Source: Ceratotherium simum simum (lineage: Eukaryota; Chordata; Mammalia; Perissodactyla; Rhinocerotidae). From it: a DNA stretch of 64,000 nucleotides. The DNA lies in assembly GCF_000283155.1 (NCBI RefSeq), contig NW_004454178.1, positions 21,772,399 to 21,836,398 of the forward strand. Direction: 5' to 3'. This document shows, piece after piece, positions 11,822 through 23,350 of the stretch. The notes under the pieces were generated by a model, which was given only the letters and a program-made list of their open reading frames with translations, did no database searches and was not told where the DNA came from. Both the position numbers and the translations under genes were made by a program. Each line of letters opens with the position of its first letter. Within the stretch, counting starts at the first letter, position 1.

Positions 11822-12287
11822 TATTTGTTTGCTAGTGCTGCTGTAACAAAGTATCACACACTGGGTAGCTTAAACAAGAGAAATATATTGTCTCACAGTT
11901 CTGGAAGCTGGAAGTCCAAGATCAAGGTGTCAGCAGGGCTGGTTCCTTCTGGAGGCTGTGAGGGAAGAATCTGTACCACGCCTCTCTCCTAGCCTCCAGT
12001 GGTTTGCTCTCAGTCTTGGTGCTCCTTGGCTTGTAGAAGCATCACCTGATCTCTGCCTTCATCTTTGTATGGCATTCTCCTTTGTGTACGTGTCTGTCTC
12101 CAAGTTTCCCCATTTTATAGGGACACCAGTCATACCTAATTAGGGACTCACCTTACTCCAATATGACCTCATCTTAACTAATTGCATCTGCAATGACCCT
12201 CTTTCCAAATAAGGTCACAGTCTAAGGTACTGGAGGTTAGGACTTCAACATATGAATATTCGGAGGGCACAATTCAACCCATAGCAG
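11822..12287 (-). mobile_element. MLT1-type LTR, reverse orientation
   Basis: It runs from 'tatttgtttgctagtgctgc' to 'cacaattcaacccatagca', the reverse complement of an MLT1 LTR, with the expected 'tggaagtccaagatcaaggt' and 'tatgacctcatcttaactaa' blocks. Target duplications are not clear. Confidence 0.88.
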
Positions 12288-12339
12288 AAAGTGAAGGTGT
12301 GAACAAAGATTTGGCTGCGAGAACCACTTCTCACATCTC

Positions 12340-13024
12340 CACTTTCCTACCCTTGGCTGAGCCACCATGGTTCTCCCTCAGGTTCTGCATCGCCTTGCCA
12401 CTGGTCTCCATGTTTTATTCTTGCCTTCCTGTTGTCCACTCTCCTCAAGCAGCCAGTCATGTAAAACACGACATAACACAAGCAGCTGTTACGAAGAATG
12501 CAGCTCAGGTCCTGTTCCCTCCCTTGCTCAGAACCCTCCCTGGCTCCCATCTCACTCAGAGCCAAATCCCAAGTATTGGCCGTGTTCTCCAATGTCCTAC
12601 GCGGTCTGCTTCTCCCATCACTCTGCCCCTTGCCTGCTCCAGGCCCAGCACAGGGACCCTCTTGCTGTGACTCGAGCACATTGGGGCCTTGACAACTCTG
12701 TTCCTTCTCTTGGGATGCTCCTCCCCGGGGACCTGCTTGGCTCACTCCTCACCTCATCCACTTCTCTGCTCAGGTGTCAACTCCTTACCTGCTCACCCAG
12801 TTAACACACCCATCTCCCCCTGCCCTCATTCGGTTTTCCTTATAGCCCTTGTCACCAACCAACATATTACGTATTTATTTATTTGTTTATTGTCAAATAA
12901 ATAAATTTCCCCTTTGCAAGGGATGCCAAGGATTTTTCTTGCTTGTTGCTGTGTCCTTACTGCTTTGAACAGTGTTTGGCACAAGGTGACAATTAGTCAT
13001 TTTTGTTAAATGAAAGAATGAATA
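12340..13024 (+). mobile_element. L2 LINE 3' end
   Basis: It contains 'gaaccctccctggctcccat', 'cctcatccacttctctgctc' and the terminal block 'gtgtttggcacaaggtgaca' followed by 'aatgaaagaatgaataa', the standard L2 3' end. The open frames on both strands here (for example 12367-12804) are L2-derived noise. Confidence 0.85.
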
Positions 13025-13400
13025 AACACATGAATAAATGTGTATTGCAATGTTATTTATGATATAGAGAAACTGGAAACAGCTTATTTGTTAAAAAAAG
13101 AGAGGGGTATGGTTAAAAATATGGTGGTTTCTAAAATAGAATAATAAGTCTTAGAAATATATTTATCAAAATAAAAATATTCATGTGGTGTTAAAGTGGA
13201 AAATGCAGGTTGCAAAATAGAACTCCTTGAAGGATCCAATTTTGGAACATATACATGTTTACTAAAATCTGGACATGTATCGACGTGAAGAGTAGTTTTT
13301 TCTTGTGTGGGATTATAGGAGACTTAAATGTGTTTTTGTGTCTTGCTCTTTTCTAGCTTCTAATTATTTGTGTACAACTAAAAAAGTTATTAACAGAAAA
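13025..13400 (+). mobile_element. Old L1ME-type 3' end fragment
   Basis: 'tgcaatgttatttatgatat' followed by 'agaaactggaaacagc' is typical L1ME 3'-UTR sequence. It may be the same element as 11360-11821, separated by the MLT1 and L2 stretches. Confidence 0.6.
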
Positions 13401-13539
13401 AGAATGTGGGAAAGTAGGCAGCACATTTTAAAGAGCTTTCATTTTAAAAAATAGCTGAAACAAAAGAAAATCAGTAAAGTGGTGAAGTCGAAGGTCATCC
13501 TGAAGCCCCATCCTGTGATGATGCAGGTAAACCAGCTGG

Positions 13540-14010
13540 TAATGAAATGGAGTAAGAAGAACAGCACATATACCGAGCATTTTGTAATGTGTGCCAGGCA
13601 CTGTGATAAGAGATTTCCATCAATTAACTCGGTGGGTCCAAACACTGCTTCACATTAGAATCACCTGGGGGACTTTTAAAATAGTGACATCTGGATGGCC
13701 AGGCTCCACCCAGATATCCTGCTATCATTGGTCTGTGATAGCCTGGGCATTAGTGTTTTTTAAAAGCCCCTCCTCACCCCAGGTGACTATTATGCCGCCC
13801 AGGTTGGGAACCACAGCATTAACTCATTTTGTATCTCACAACAACCCTAGAAGGAAGATTCAATTATCTTCTTCATTTTATAGGTGAGGGAACTGAGGCA
13901 CAAAGAGGTTAAGCAATGTGCCTAGGGTCACACAGCTCGTCTGTGATGAACATGATTGGAACACGTGCAGACTGGCTTTAAAGCGGACCCTCCTAAGCTA
14001 GATCTATATG
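13540..14010 (-). repeat. MIR SINE (reverse), split by a MER20
   Basis: The left arm is 13540-13622 ('gtgccaggcactgtgataag'). The right arm is 13826-14010 ('ctcacaacaaccctagaagg', 'gaactgaggcacaaagaggt'). The MER20 at 13631-13817 and its duplicated target separate them. Confidence 0.88.
13631..13817 (-). mobile_element. MER20 hAT transposon with exact 8-bp target duplication
   Basis: It starts 'ggtgggtccaaacactgctt' and ends 'aggttgggaaccacagc', with 'agaatcacctgggggacttt' and 'aaaagcccctcctcacccca' inside. It is flanked by 'attaactc' at 13623-13630 and again at 13818-13825. An 8-bp duplication is the hAT signature. MER20 is nearly palindromic, so the strand is uncertain. Confidence 0.92.
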
Positions 14011-14529
14011 GCTTATGTGCTAGACTGAAATGCCAGATGCTTGGGTTTAATTTTATCTAGTCTAGCACTTAAATGAAATATGGGTGAATAAAAAGGCATG
14101 GTATATTCAAAAGTACTTTATAACTGATAAGGAACTATTTCAATATGAGAAATTATTATTTCTGGTCATATCATTTCCCGTTTACAATCTTACTCTTTTA
14201 CTGAATGAAATCTATGATTTGATCAATACCAGGTCCTTCATTCTTTTTTATGAATAAGGTCTTCAAATCTACTCTTCTTGTAGTAGGCTATTTTTACCAA
14301 CTATTTACATTTGAAATAAAACTGCAATTGTCAGAATATTTGGGGAAGGAATCCAGCGTGTGAATCATATAGATGAAAAGAATTCAAATCCTGAGATTTG
14401 AAACCAATGAGATATTTCTAAGCTTGTCAACAAGAATAGTTTCCTCCAGGTACACCTAGGGTTGGTTTGTTCGCTAGTTTTTGGTGAGGTTCATTAATTA
14501 TGTGACATATACCAACCTCTCTCTATCTG
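14011..14529. other. Intergenic, nothing recognised
   Basis: AT-rich sequence with no gene and no repeat I can assign. Confidence 0.5.
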
Positions 14530-14900
14530 ACTGCTCTAGGAATAAAAGAATGCCCTGAGAACACAGGATGCAGAAGACATCGTCCCTACCTTCTTAGAAG
14601 TCCCAACTCAGCAGGGAGGCTGACGAAGGAAGTGGTGGTGATGGTTGCATGACGTATGACTCAGGGAAGCGAAGGGCAGGAAGATGCTGGTGCCAACTGC
14701 GAAAGATTCTTGAAATAGGAAGTACTCGAGCTGGGCCCTTCGAGGCTGAGAGTAGGAGTTAACCAGGCAAGGAGGGTGGAAGAGAAAATGCCCGGGTGAG
14801 CAAGGCAACGTGCCAAGCACGGAGGAGAGAAAGAGCATCAGGCTGTGGGCACCGACGGTCGTTCAGCCTGGTGGGAGCACGAGCATCAAAGGCAGTTGTG
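14530..14900 (-). mobile_element. Diverged L2 fragment, reverse
   Basis: The order of phrases ('ctgggcccttcgaggctgag', 'taaccaggcaaggagggtgg', 'gcaacgtgccaagcacggag') follows the antisense L2 3' region. Diverged; moderate confidence. Confidence 0.55.
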
Positions 14901-16324
14901 AAAAGAGAAGAGATGCGTTGGCCAGACAGCTTGCTCACATTCAAACACAGCAGGAAGGTTGAAGGGAGTTTGTAAGGTGGGTTGGAATTCAATACGTTGA
15001 ACCAGTCTGGCAAATAGTTTTTCCAATTAGTGGGCCCATGCAACTGAGCTCATCTCGAAGTCGAAGCAACCTTTCCTAACATTGCCAATGCTACTGCTTC
15101 TATCTTTGAGCCATCATTACCATTTTTTCCTAATTCTTCTTTCCTGACACTCAGGAAGTTTCCGTTCTGTATAGAGCAGGCACCTTTGTTATCATTAGAG
15201 ATCCAAGAACAGAAGGCAGCACAAAAGTAAAAAGAGAAGAGAATAAACAGCTGTATATTAAATATAATCAGCTGGACCTGAGTTTTGAGCTAGTGTTGCC
15301 TAGGCGGTTGACCAGATGTCATGAAGAAACCCGGGGAAAGTTTGATCATAATGTGGTTGTGGCCAGGACACCCAATGAGTCATCCAATCAGGAATATACC
15401 TGAGCTGGGACAGTTCCTAAGATTCCCATCATTTCAGACCACCAAGGATGTTTTCAAGAATAGCATCATTTCTGGAATTGGGGAAGCTAATGGAAAAAAA
15501 AAGTTGTAAAAATTCTCACTGTCACTCTAGGGAGTGGAGAGTGGGGGAAGTAACTCCACTGTAAGGAGCACGTTGATTTTGATCCCAACAGCTCATTCTT
15601 TCCTTCATGTCAGTCATAGGAAAGAAAAAAAATCTTGAAGTGGAATCCATAATCTGTCCCTTTAAAGAACACATTAAGGCCGCAGTCCTAAGTGATTTTA
15701 GGCACACAGCATCACAAGACTGGATAAATAATTGATATAAATTAATGGCCAATGAAAGAAACATATCCGCATTGATCTATAATTACTGGAAGCAACCTCA
15801 TATATTTTTCATAAAAGTGTCATTTCACTGCAGTTTTTTCTCTAAAATTCAGTGTATTTAGAATTTAAATTGCTCTCAATAATTGCTTTCAACTGCTTTC
15901 AGTGACAGAGCTTCTCTGTCAATATAGGCATCAGAGAAGTCGGTGATTTGGGTGTTCCTTTCCTCATCTTCTGATTCTGCCTGACTCTCTGAGCTGGAAT
16001 GGGGTCACCAAAGAAGGAATGACCAGGAACACCTGTGGGCACACTTCAGCTGCCTATCATTCTGACTATGGCTCCCACAGAGGCTCAGGGGGAACGTCAT
16101 TGCTTCAGAAGTTTGCAGGAGCAGAAGATAGGTCCAGGGTTGAGCATGAGAGTGAGTTTACAGCCCAACGAACTGGTAGTTCCACTGGGTACAGTGTAGA
16201 CATAAGATTCCACAATGAAATGAACCTTTTAAGCAGTGATTGAAATTTCAGCTAGTGTTCTGAATTAACTTCGCCAAAACAATCATTCAGACAAAACAAT
16301 AAGGAGAAAAACCCGGTCCTGCTC
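14901..16324. other. Intergenic, no gene recognised
   Basis: Mixed-composition sequence without credible coding potential or a repeat I can name. Short open frames at 15321-15509 and 15522-15764 lack context and similarity. Confidence 0.5.
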
Positions 16325-16510
16325 TGGAGGCTGCTCTGGAGCATGGTTTCCGGAGGCAGACAAACTGAAGTTCAATTCCTGACTCTGACACTTATCAGCT
16401 AAACTTGGGCAAGTGACTTAATATTTTTGAGCCTCAGTTTCCTCATCTGTGAAATGGAATAATGATCCCCACCCCATGGGGTGATTTAGAGATTAAGTGA
16501 ACTGACGTAT
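16325..16510 (+). repeat. MIR SINE
   Basis: It contains 'aacttgggcaagtgacttaa' followed by 'gcctcagtttcctcatctgt' and 'gaaatggaataatgatcccc', the MIR core on the plus strand. Confidence 0.9.
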
Positions 16511-16686
16511 CTAGAGCTTTTGGGGACTATGACTAAAAGCTGGTATTTGATAATCAGGACAACTGAAACTGATCATTTGAAAAGATCTCCAAGGTGTGCA
16601 TGTGTCCATGGGTCCAGATGGTCCAGAGCAATAAACAGTAAAAGCTTTCTGGATAGTTTAGCAAACCATGAAAAGACAATGAAATT

Positions 16687-16935
16687 TTTTTTTTTTTTGG
16701 GTGAGGAAGATTAGCCCTGCGGTAACATCTGTTGCCAATCCTCCTCTTTTTGCTGAGGAAGACTGGCCCTGGGCTAACATCTGTGCTCATCTTCCTCTAA
16801 CTTTATACGTGGGACACCTGCCACAGCATGACTTGATAAGTGGTGCATATGTCTGTGCCCGGGATCAGAACCTGTGAAGCCCGGGCTGCCAAAGTGGAAT
16901 GCACGAACTTAATCACTATGCCACTGGGCTGGCCC
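16687..16935 (-). mobile_element. ERE2-type SINE, reverse, with diverged target duplication
   Basis: A poly-T start is followed by 'ggtgaggaagattagccctg' and the reverse tRNA-like head ending 'ccactgggctggccc'. The flanks are 'aagacaatgaaatttt' (from 16673) and 'aagactatgaaaatttt' (from 16936), a target-site duplication with a few changes, implying an older copy than those at 21343 and 58414. Confidence 0.88.
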
Positions 16936-17212
16936 AAGACTATGAAAATTTTAATAATCAAACTTACCAAGGAAGAACTAGTTCATCTAGTATTTTTCTT
17001 TTGATGTGTTTTTGAACATACAAATTGCAAATTTTCTGTTAAGTATTGGACATTGGAAAGTCCTATTTGCTACCATTAAAAACGATTCCCTATCAGTGAG
17101 GACATGTACTGGGCACCATCCAATATTACACCCTAGCCCGAGCATTTGGCTAATGGTTAACAGCAGCAAGAATTCCCGAAGACAAGTGTTTGGGGTATAA
17201 ACTCACTTGTAT

Positions 17213-17280
17213 TTCTTCTTGTCCTTCTTCTTCCTCCTCCTCCTCCTCTTCCTCACCCCTCTCCTTTTTCTTCTTTTGTT
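17213..17280 (+). repeat. Polypyrimidine tract
   Basis: Nearly pure C/T on the plus strand, built on 'cttcttcctcctcctcctcc'. The lysine/arginine-rich open frame on the reverse strand comes from this composition. Confidence 0.85.
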
Positions 17281-17400
17281 CCTGATTGGCCTGGGAAATT
17301 GAACCTTTAGTAGCTTAGGATGAAAAAGGGAATTTTTCTTATTTCTATTTTGCCTTGAAGTGTTAAGTGTTATACCGAGGCCACCAGGATAAAGATGTGG

Positions 17401-17667
17401 GAATTTGTACAATGTTATAAACCAATGTTAGTGCAATAAACAAACAAACAAAAAGCAAAGTCGTTATGAGAGTAGATTCTAAGAGTTATTATCAAAAGGA
17501 GAATTTTTTTCTTTTCTTTTTATTGTATCTGTATGAGATGATGGATGTTAACTAAACCTATTGTGATAATCATTTTACAATATTTGTAAATCAAACCATC
17601 ATGCTGTACAGCTTAAACTGATACAATGATGTATGCCAATTATTTCTCAATAAAACTGGGGGAAAAA
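17401..17667 (+). mobile_element. 5'-truncated L1 3' end with 10-bp target duplication
   Basis: It includes 'gttataaaccaatgttagtg', 'gatgttaactaaacctattg' and the terminal 'ctcaataaaactgggggaaa', the L1MA/MB 3' end with its polyadenylation signal. It is flanked by 'aaagatgtgg' at 17391-17400 and 17668-17677, marking a single retrotransposition event. Confidence 0.88.
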
Positions 17668-18152
17668 AAAGATGTGGAGCCTATGATCAAAGTGAATAAG
17701 ACCCTTCATTTGATTTATAGCTTCTGGTAGAGATTGGCTACTTGTTCACAGACCCTATTTTCTTTTCTTCCTGGTCACACAGCTATACTGGATTTCCCAG
17801 CCTCTCTGAAAAGCAGGTGTGGCCACAGGGCTGAGTTACGGCCAGTGTATTGTAGTTAGAAGTGATATTTGTCACTTCCAGGCCCAGCCTTACAATTTCC
17901 CACTTTTCCTCTTGTCTGATGGATTAATAGATAATCTTCAGAGGACTCTGAGGCCCAGGGGACAGCAGAACCACATAATGGAGGGGACTGGTCCCTGAAC
18001 ACCGTGAGGATAGCTGCCTGATGAACACCCACATTCAACTTGGACATGAACAAGAAACAGACTTTTTTTTTGCATTAGTCCTCAGAAATAGGGGTTGCTT
18101 GTCATAGTAATTAGCCTGCCCTGACTATTACAGACATAGCCTCCAGGGACTT

Positions 18153-18153
<1 letters not shown>

Positions 18154-18194
<41 letters not shown>
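18154..18194 (+). repeat. (CA)n microsatellite
   Basis: A pure CA dinucleotide run of about 20 units, likely length-polymorphic. Confidence 0.97.
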
Positions 18195-18196
<2 letters not shown>

Positions 18197-19270
18197 TATC
18201 CTCACTGTAGCCTGCTGAGGCACAGCGATTTGTCCAAGGCCCATGATCAAGGTCTCCGGGTCCCATAGACTCTCTGATTAAGAAGGCACCTTTCATTTGT
18301 TCATTGATAGGTTAATGAGTATAATTCAATGAGTTTTTTTGCATGGCTCTCTTTGTGTGAGGCACTGTGCCAGGTATTGGGGACATAAGATGAACTGGCC
18401 CTCAAAGGTCATTTGGTTCAGCTACACTGAATTCTTGAATTCCATCTATAATAGAGCCCAAAGTCAACTCTCTGCCAGGACCAAGCAGTGATATAAATGT
18501 GTAAGTCAGGCTGAGCAGGATTTACAGGAAACCTACGAGTGGAGACATCAGCCAAATGTGTCCCCGTAAACGATCTTAAAACATGGGTGCTGGCCTAACA
18601 GAAAATGAATGTAGATTGGATTCAGCCCACTGGCTCCCAGTTGGTGATCCCTGGTCTACAACATCCCCAGGGATGCGCTTGTGATCCGGGCTCAAGCCAG
18701 TCGTTGGCTTGTATTCACTGATAACAGTAATTGGTAAGAATAGACACACGACCTCATTCAGACCAATCAAATCTAAAGGTTCGATTCCGAGACTTCTGTT
18801 TGTGGGAAGTGGACATACACTTTTCCCCATTTTCCTTGCACATGAGTTGATGTTAGAGCTTGCTGCTGTGGCCATCCTGTATCCATGAGTGAAAACCATG
18901 TCTGAGAACAAAGTCCAATTAGAGAAGGCTGAAACCAAAAGATACACAGACAGAGGACAGGTCCTAGGGATGTTATCTGAGCCCCCAACCAAGCTGCTCC
19001 TTAAGATGGTATGCCCCTGTTGCTTTCAGGTTTCTGAGCCAACGGATCCTTATTTACTAAAGCTAATTTGGGTTGGGTTGGGTTTTCATTTACTTGCAAC
19101 AGAAAGTCAAACAGATATGCTGCTCACTTTAAAAGATACGGTGAATAAATTTCTCCTAGCAACTTCCAAGTCTGAGTATCAGTGTTTGGGCTCAGTGGTT
19201 ATACTGGAATTGGCAAGAATCCCAACACATTGGTGAAAGAGAAGGTACAAAAGGAGGAGTAGGAAAGGAT
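18195..19270. other. Intergenic; small L2 fragment near 18345-18420
   Basis: 'gaggcactgtgccaggtatt' with 'ggggacataagatgaactgg' resembles an antisense L2 end. No gene is recognised in the rest; the open frame 18889-19236 has no similarity I know. Confidence 0.45.
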
Positions 19271-19294
19271 GAGAGAGAGAGAGAGAGAGAGAGA
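19271..19294 (+). repeat. (GA)n microsatellite
   Basis: A run of GA dinucleotides, about 12 units. Confidence 0.95.
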
Positions 19295-20716
19295 AGGTGG
19301 GAGAACGGAAAATACCCTTCAAGGAAAAAGAATCGGGTTGTGAAGAAAAGTCCTCATACGTATTTCCATTTCACCTTGTAGCATGTACAGGTGGGGCCTG
19401 TTAGTCCACATTTGATGACTTGCTATTACCTGACTTTAGAAATAGAGTTGTTTGTAGACAAGAGTCTCCTGATAAAGCAGGCTTCTTACCTTCAGATGAA
19501 GGTAAGAAAGTAACTCAAGTTCTAGGGAGGTGGAAGCACAGGCAGTGCGCCTGTATGTGATCTTAGTTTCAAACCATAGTATACAGTATGGCCATTTGAC
19601 ATAGCCCTGGTCGTATGCAGATGATTTGATCAATCAATCAACCAATATTTATTGGACACTGGCTATGCCGGGAATCATGGGAGGCACGAGTATTGTGCTG
19701 GTCGCCACCCTCTCTGAGGCCCATGGTTGTTTACACCTGAGATATCATATCACATAGGAACTAACTTTCCATTTGTTTCTGGTTTATGGGAAAATGAACA
19801 AGAAGGCATTGAACATATTTGAGTCTGGACTATGTATGCATTTCCAAGATTAGGAAAAATTTAGTCAGGGGCCAAAAAGTGAAAACACACACCAATGCTC
19901 CTACAGTTCCCAAGACTCCAGGTTGATGTGTGTCCAGTCTTGGTTGTTGTTAGAGTCATACCTTGTTTGTGTAAAGGCTAACGATGTATACATTGGAGAG
20001 GATCCTTAACCCACAGTCTGTAATTGATCAAAGATGATGTACTCAGAAGAAAATTCAAGGCTTTCTTCTGCCTCCTGTTGTGGCTCGAGCTGTCTGCAGC
20101 CGGAGCATCTTGGGTAGTGATTCAGGCAGCATTGGCCCCCTTCCTCGCATGCATCCTCCGGTGCATGCTGGGAGAGCTGCCTGTAGCAGCTTCCACTAAG
20201 CCTGACTGAGCACCGCCACGTGCCAGGTGCATTATTTCATGAACTTGGGCAACAGAATGACAACCCCAGCGAACAAGGAGAGACCAGGTGCAAATAGAGC
20301 ATTTCCATACATGGAAAATTGACTTCTGAGGCAGCCACACCCAGGCAGGGCGGTGTTAACGCTTCTGTAGCGCAGCTGTGAGCACTGATGTACAGAGTGG
20401 TCCTGTGACTCCCAGAGCAAGGAGGAAAGCTGACGCTCAGACTCAGGTCTTCTGATTCTCGTTCACCGATGATTTCGACAGAGAAATACCATTGGCAACA
20501 GAATATACCCATGCTGCCTGGAGATCCACCACATTTCCCATCTTTTCTTTGTTATCACAATCAATATAATACGAGTTTGATAAAGCAAGTGTCAGATGTG
20601 TTTGTTCCCGAATTCTGTTTCTGCCAGTTTTATTTGATGTTGTAATGATGTAAATTAAATACTTCATAAAAAGATGAAAAATGTATGTGAAAATTGAGTT
20701 GCTGTTTCTATGGAAC
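19295..20716. other. Intergenic; small L2 fragment at 19630-19735
   Basis: 'caaccaatatttattggaca' is the usual antisense L2 end. The rest, including the somewhat GC-richer 20060-20460, holds no gene I recognise. Confidence 0.5.
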
Positions 20717-21241
20717 TGTATTAATTTTCTCTTGCTGCTGTAAGAAGTTATCAGAAACTTGGTGGCTTAAAACAACATAAATTTCATATTTTACGATTCT
20801 GTATGTTAGAAGCCTGAGATGGGTCTTGTGGGGCTGAAATCAAGGTGTTGGCAGGGCTGTGTTCCTGTCTGGAGGCTGTAAGGGAGAATCCATTTCCTTT
20901 ATTTTTCCAGCTTTTAGAGGCTGCCCACATTCCTTGGCTCATGGCCTCTTCCTCCATCTTTGATGTCAGCCTTGTAGAACCTTTCTGACTGCTCCCCTCG
21001 TCACATCTATTTCTCTGACACTGACTCTCTTGCCTTCCTCTTCTCCATAAAGGAACCCTTGAGATTACATTGGCCTCCTTGGATAACCTGGGAAAATCTC
21101 CCTATTTTAAAGTCAGCTGATTAGCAACCTTAATTCCATTGGCAACCTTAATTTCTCTTTGCCATGTAACCTAACATATTCATAGGTTCTGGGCATTAGG
21201 ACATGGAGATATTTGGGGGGGCCATGATTCTGTTTACCATA
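20717..21241 (-). mobile_element. MLT1-type LTR, reverse
   Basis: It begins 'tgtattaattttctcttgct' and ends near 'tgattctgtttaccata', with 'ggtggcttaaaacaacataa' and 'atcaaggtgttggcagggct' inside. At about 525 bp it is longer than the copies at 8016 and 30704, so a different MLT1 subfamily is likely. Confidence 0.85.
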
Positions 21242-21342
21242 GAAATTTTAATTGAATGCTTCTCAAGAGTCTTTAAATCTTTGCTACTCTTCAAAGAAAC
21301 TAATATCGTACCAGTTCTGATGGTGTTGGTAAGAGGGTTTCT

Positions 21343-21549
21343 TTTTTTTTTTATTTTTATTTATTTTTTCCCCCAAAACCCCAGTAGATAGTTGTATGTC
21401 ATAGCTGCACATCCTTCTAGTTGCTGTATGTGGGACGAGGCCTCAGCATGGCAAGAGAAGTGGTGTGTCGGTGTGCGCCCAGGATCCGAACCTGGGCAGC
21501 CAGCAGCGGAGCGCACGCACTTAACCGCTAAGCCACGGGGCTGGCCCGA
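21343..21549 (-). mobile_element. ERE-type SINE, reverse, with 13-bp target duplication
   Basis: A T-rich tail is followed by 'cccagtagatagttgtatgt', 'agctgcacatccttctagtt' and a tRNA-like head ending 'gccacggggctggcccga'. It is flanked by 'taagagggtttct' at 21330-21342 and 21550-21562. The perfect duplication indicates a fairly recent insertion. Confidence 0.95.
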
Positions 21550-21649
21550 TAAGAGGGTTTCTAAGGCAATTGCAAAGAGCACGGTGATTGTGAATTAGAA
21601 CTCATTGCATGTAATTCCCCAGGTAAGAACTGGACAGGTTGGTTGATTC

Positions 21650-22250
21650 CTCTTCTTTCTCATATCCTATTGTTCAAGGCTTCTAATACTGTAAAATCCA
21701 TCCCTCTTCTCCATCATCGCTATCACTCTTCCCATCTCTTGTTGGGACCAAGTCGTTCCTTTGTTCCCATTCTTAACCTGACCGCTGAGGAGACTCAAGG
21801 AGACCTTCCTAAAGCACAAATCTGGCGAGGACCTTGTGATAAAGCCCTTCAATGCCTGCACGCTCACAAGAGAAATTCTGAACTGCACTTCCAGGCTCAC
21901 ACAAGGCCCCTCCCATGCTAGATCTGCTCCCCCACCCCCAGCCCCCACCTTTATTCCACACTCCAGCCACACCCGTCTGTTGGCTGATTCCCGTCCTGTG
22001 TTTTGGTTCATACTTCTGTAGGAACATGGTGGAGGGGCAGCTTTATCTCCTTCTCGTAGGCTGTGTTGCTGCCCTTCTGGCATTTCAGTTACCCATTTCT
22101 GTATCTTCCTCCTGGGCTGTGTTGCGACTCCTACAAGCAGGTACCAGGTCGTATTAGCCTTAGTGACTTAAGCGCTCAGCATTTGGCCTGTATGTGGTTG
22201 GCGCTCAGTCAGTGTTAGTCTGATGAATGAATCAAGTAATGGATAAAGGA
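21650..22250 (+). mobile_element. L2 LINE 3' end
   Basis: It has the L2 order of phrases ('aaagcccttcaatgcctgca', 'ttattccacactccagccac', 'ttggcgctcagtcagtgtta', 'tgatgaatgaatcaag'). The open frames on both strands here come from the L2. Confidence 0.8.
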
Positions 22251-22850
22251 AGGAGTCAATGAGTAAAGAGAGAAGGTAAATATCAGAGGGTGTGTCTGAG
22301 CTGTTGTGCCAAGGAAGAACTGCCGTTGAACTTCTCATCCTCCATGGAGAGAGCTGCTCAGAGGGCAGCCACTGGAGAGCAGCAAAATGTACTCACGAAT
22401 ACAACATCAAGACCTCCCATCAACGTTTGAGGTGCGGGGATGGCTGGTCATGAATGGGGGCAGCAGAATAACAACCCCAGGGAACCAAGAGAGACCTCGC
22501 ACAAATGGAGAATTCCCACACGTGCAACATTGACTTCTGAGACATTTGCCCACGTGACTGTCATTGAGTCCTACCATGTGCCAGGCTCCGGGGAAACACT
22601 GGTGGATAAGACAACGCTGCTGTCCTGGTGAAGCTTACAGGCTGGAGGGGGAGAGAGAGGACCAGTAACATGCAACACCACAATGAAGCTAAGATCAAGT
22701 AGAGGTCCACACAGTGATGACAAAGAAGACAGGGTGATATGACCAAGAGCGACCAGGATTGGGGATCAAGGAGGGCTTCTCGAATGAGGGAATAGTTGAA
22801 CAGAGACTCCAAAGAAGAGAATGATGTTGAGAATATAATAACAATGATAA

Positions 22851-23065
22851 GGAACATTTCTGAACACTTACTGAGTGCCAAGCACTATTTTGAGCACTTT
22901 ACATATATTAACTAATTGAATCCTCACGAAATATCTATGAGGATGGTGGAATTATTATCTCCATTGTATAAATGGGAAAACTGGGCACAGAGAGGTGTAG
23001 TAACTTCTCTAAGATCACACAGCCTAGTGAGTGGTGGTCTGACTCTCCAGACTCCAAGCTCATAA
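22851..23065 (-). repeat. MIR SINE, reverse (first of two)
   Basis: 'cactttacatatattaacta' then 'gaatcctcacgaaatatcta' and 'gaaaactgggcacagagagg'. This is the reverse MIR. Confidence 0.88.
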
Positions 23066-23104
23066 TCGATTTGCAGTTAATAATTAGTAATAAGATAGTG
23101 ATGG

Positions 23105-23350
23105 TAATAATAATAACAGTGAACATTGCTTGAAAAGGCACTGCTCGAAGTCCTGTACATGGGTTAACTCATTTAGTCCTCACAAGAACCCCTGTGTAGA
23201 TACTATGATTATCTTTGCCATTTTCTTGATGAAGAACCAGGCACAGAAAGGCTAAGAAACTCGCCCAAGGTCACACAGGTGAAATGGTGGAGCTGAGATT
23301 TTCACTCAGGCAGATCCCTTCTGGAGTCTGAGCTCTTCACCTCTGCGCTA
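23105..23350 (-). repeat. MIR SINE, reverse (second of two)
   Basis: 'gggttaactcatttagtcct' then 'ctcgcccaaggtcacacagg', the same orientation as the MIR 40 bp to the left. Confidence 0.88.

Noticed and set aside
12347..12804. Overlapping frames of 123-145 codons
   Set aside because: They lie in the L2 3' end, whose C-rich sequence gives open frames on both strands.
18154..18194. Dinucleotide runs as possible CRISPR or regulatory arrays
   Set aside because: They are simple microsatellites without spacers; CRISPR arrays do not occur in nuclear mammalian DNA.
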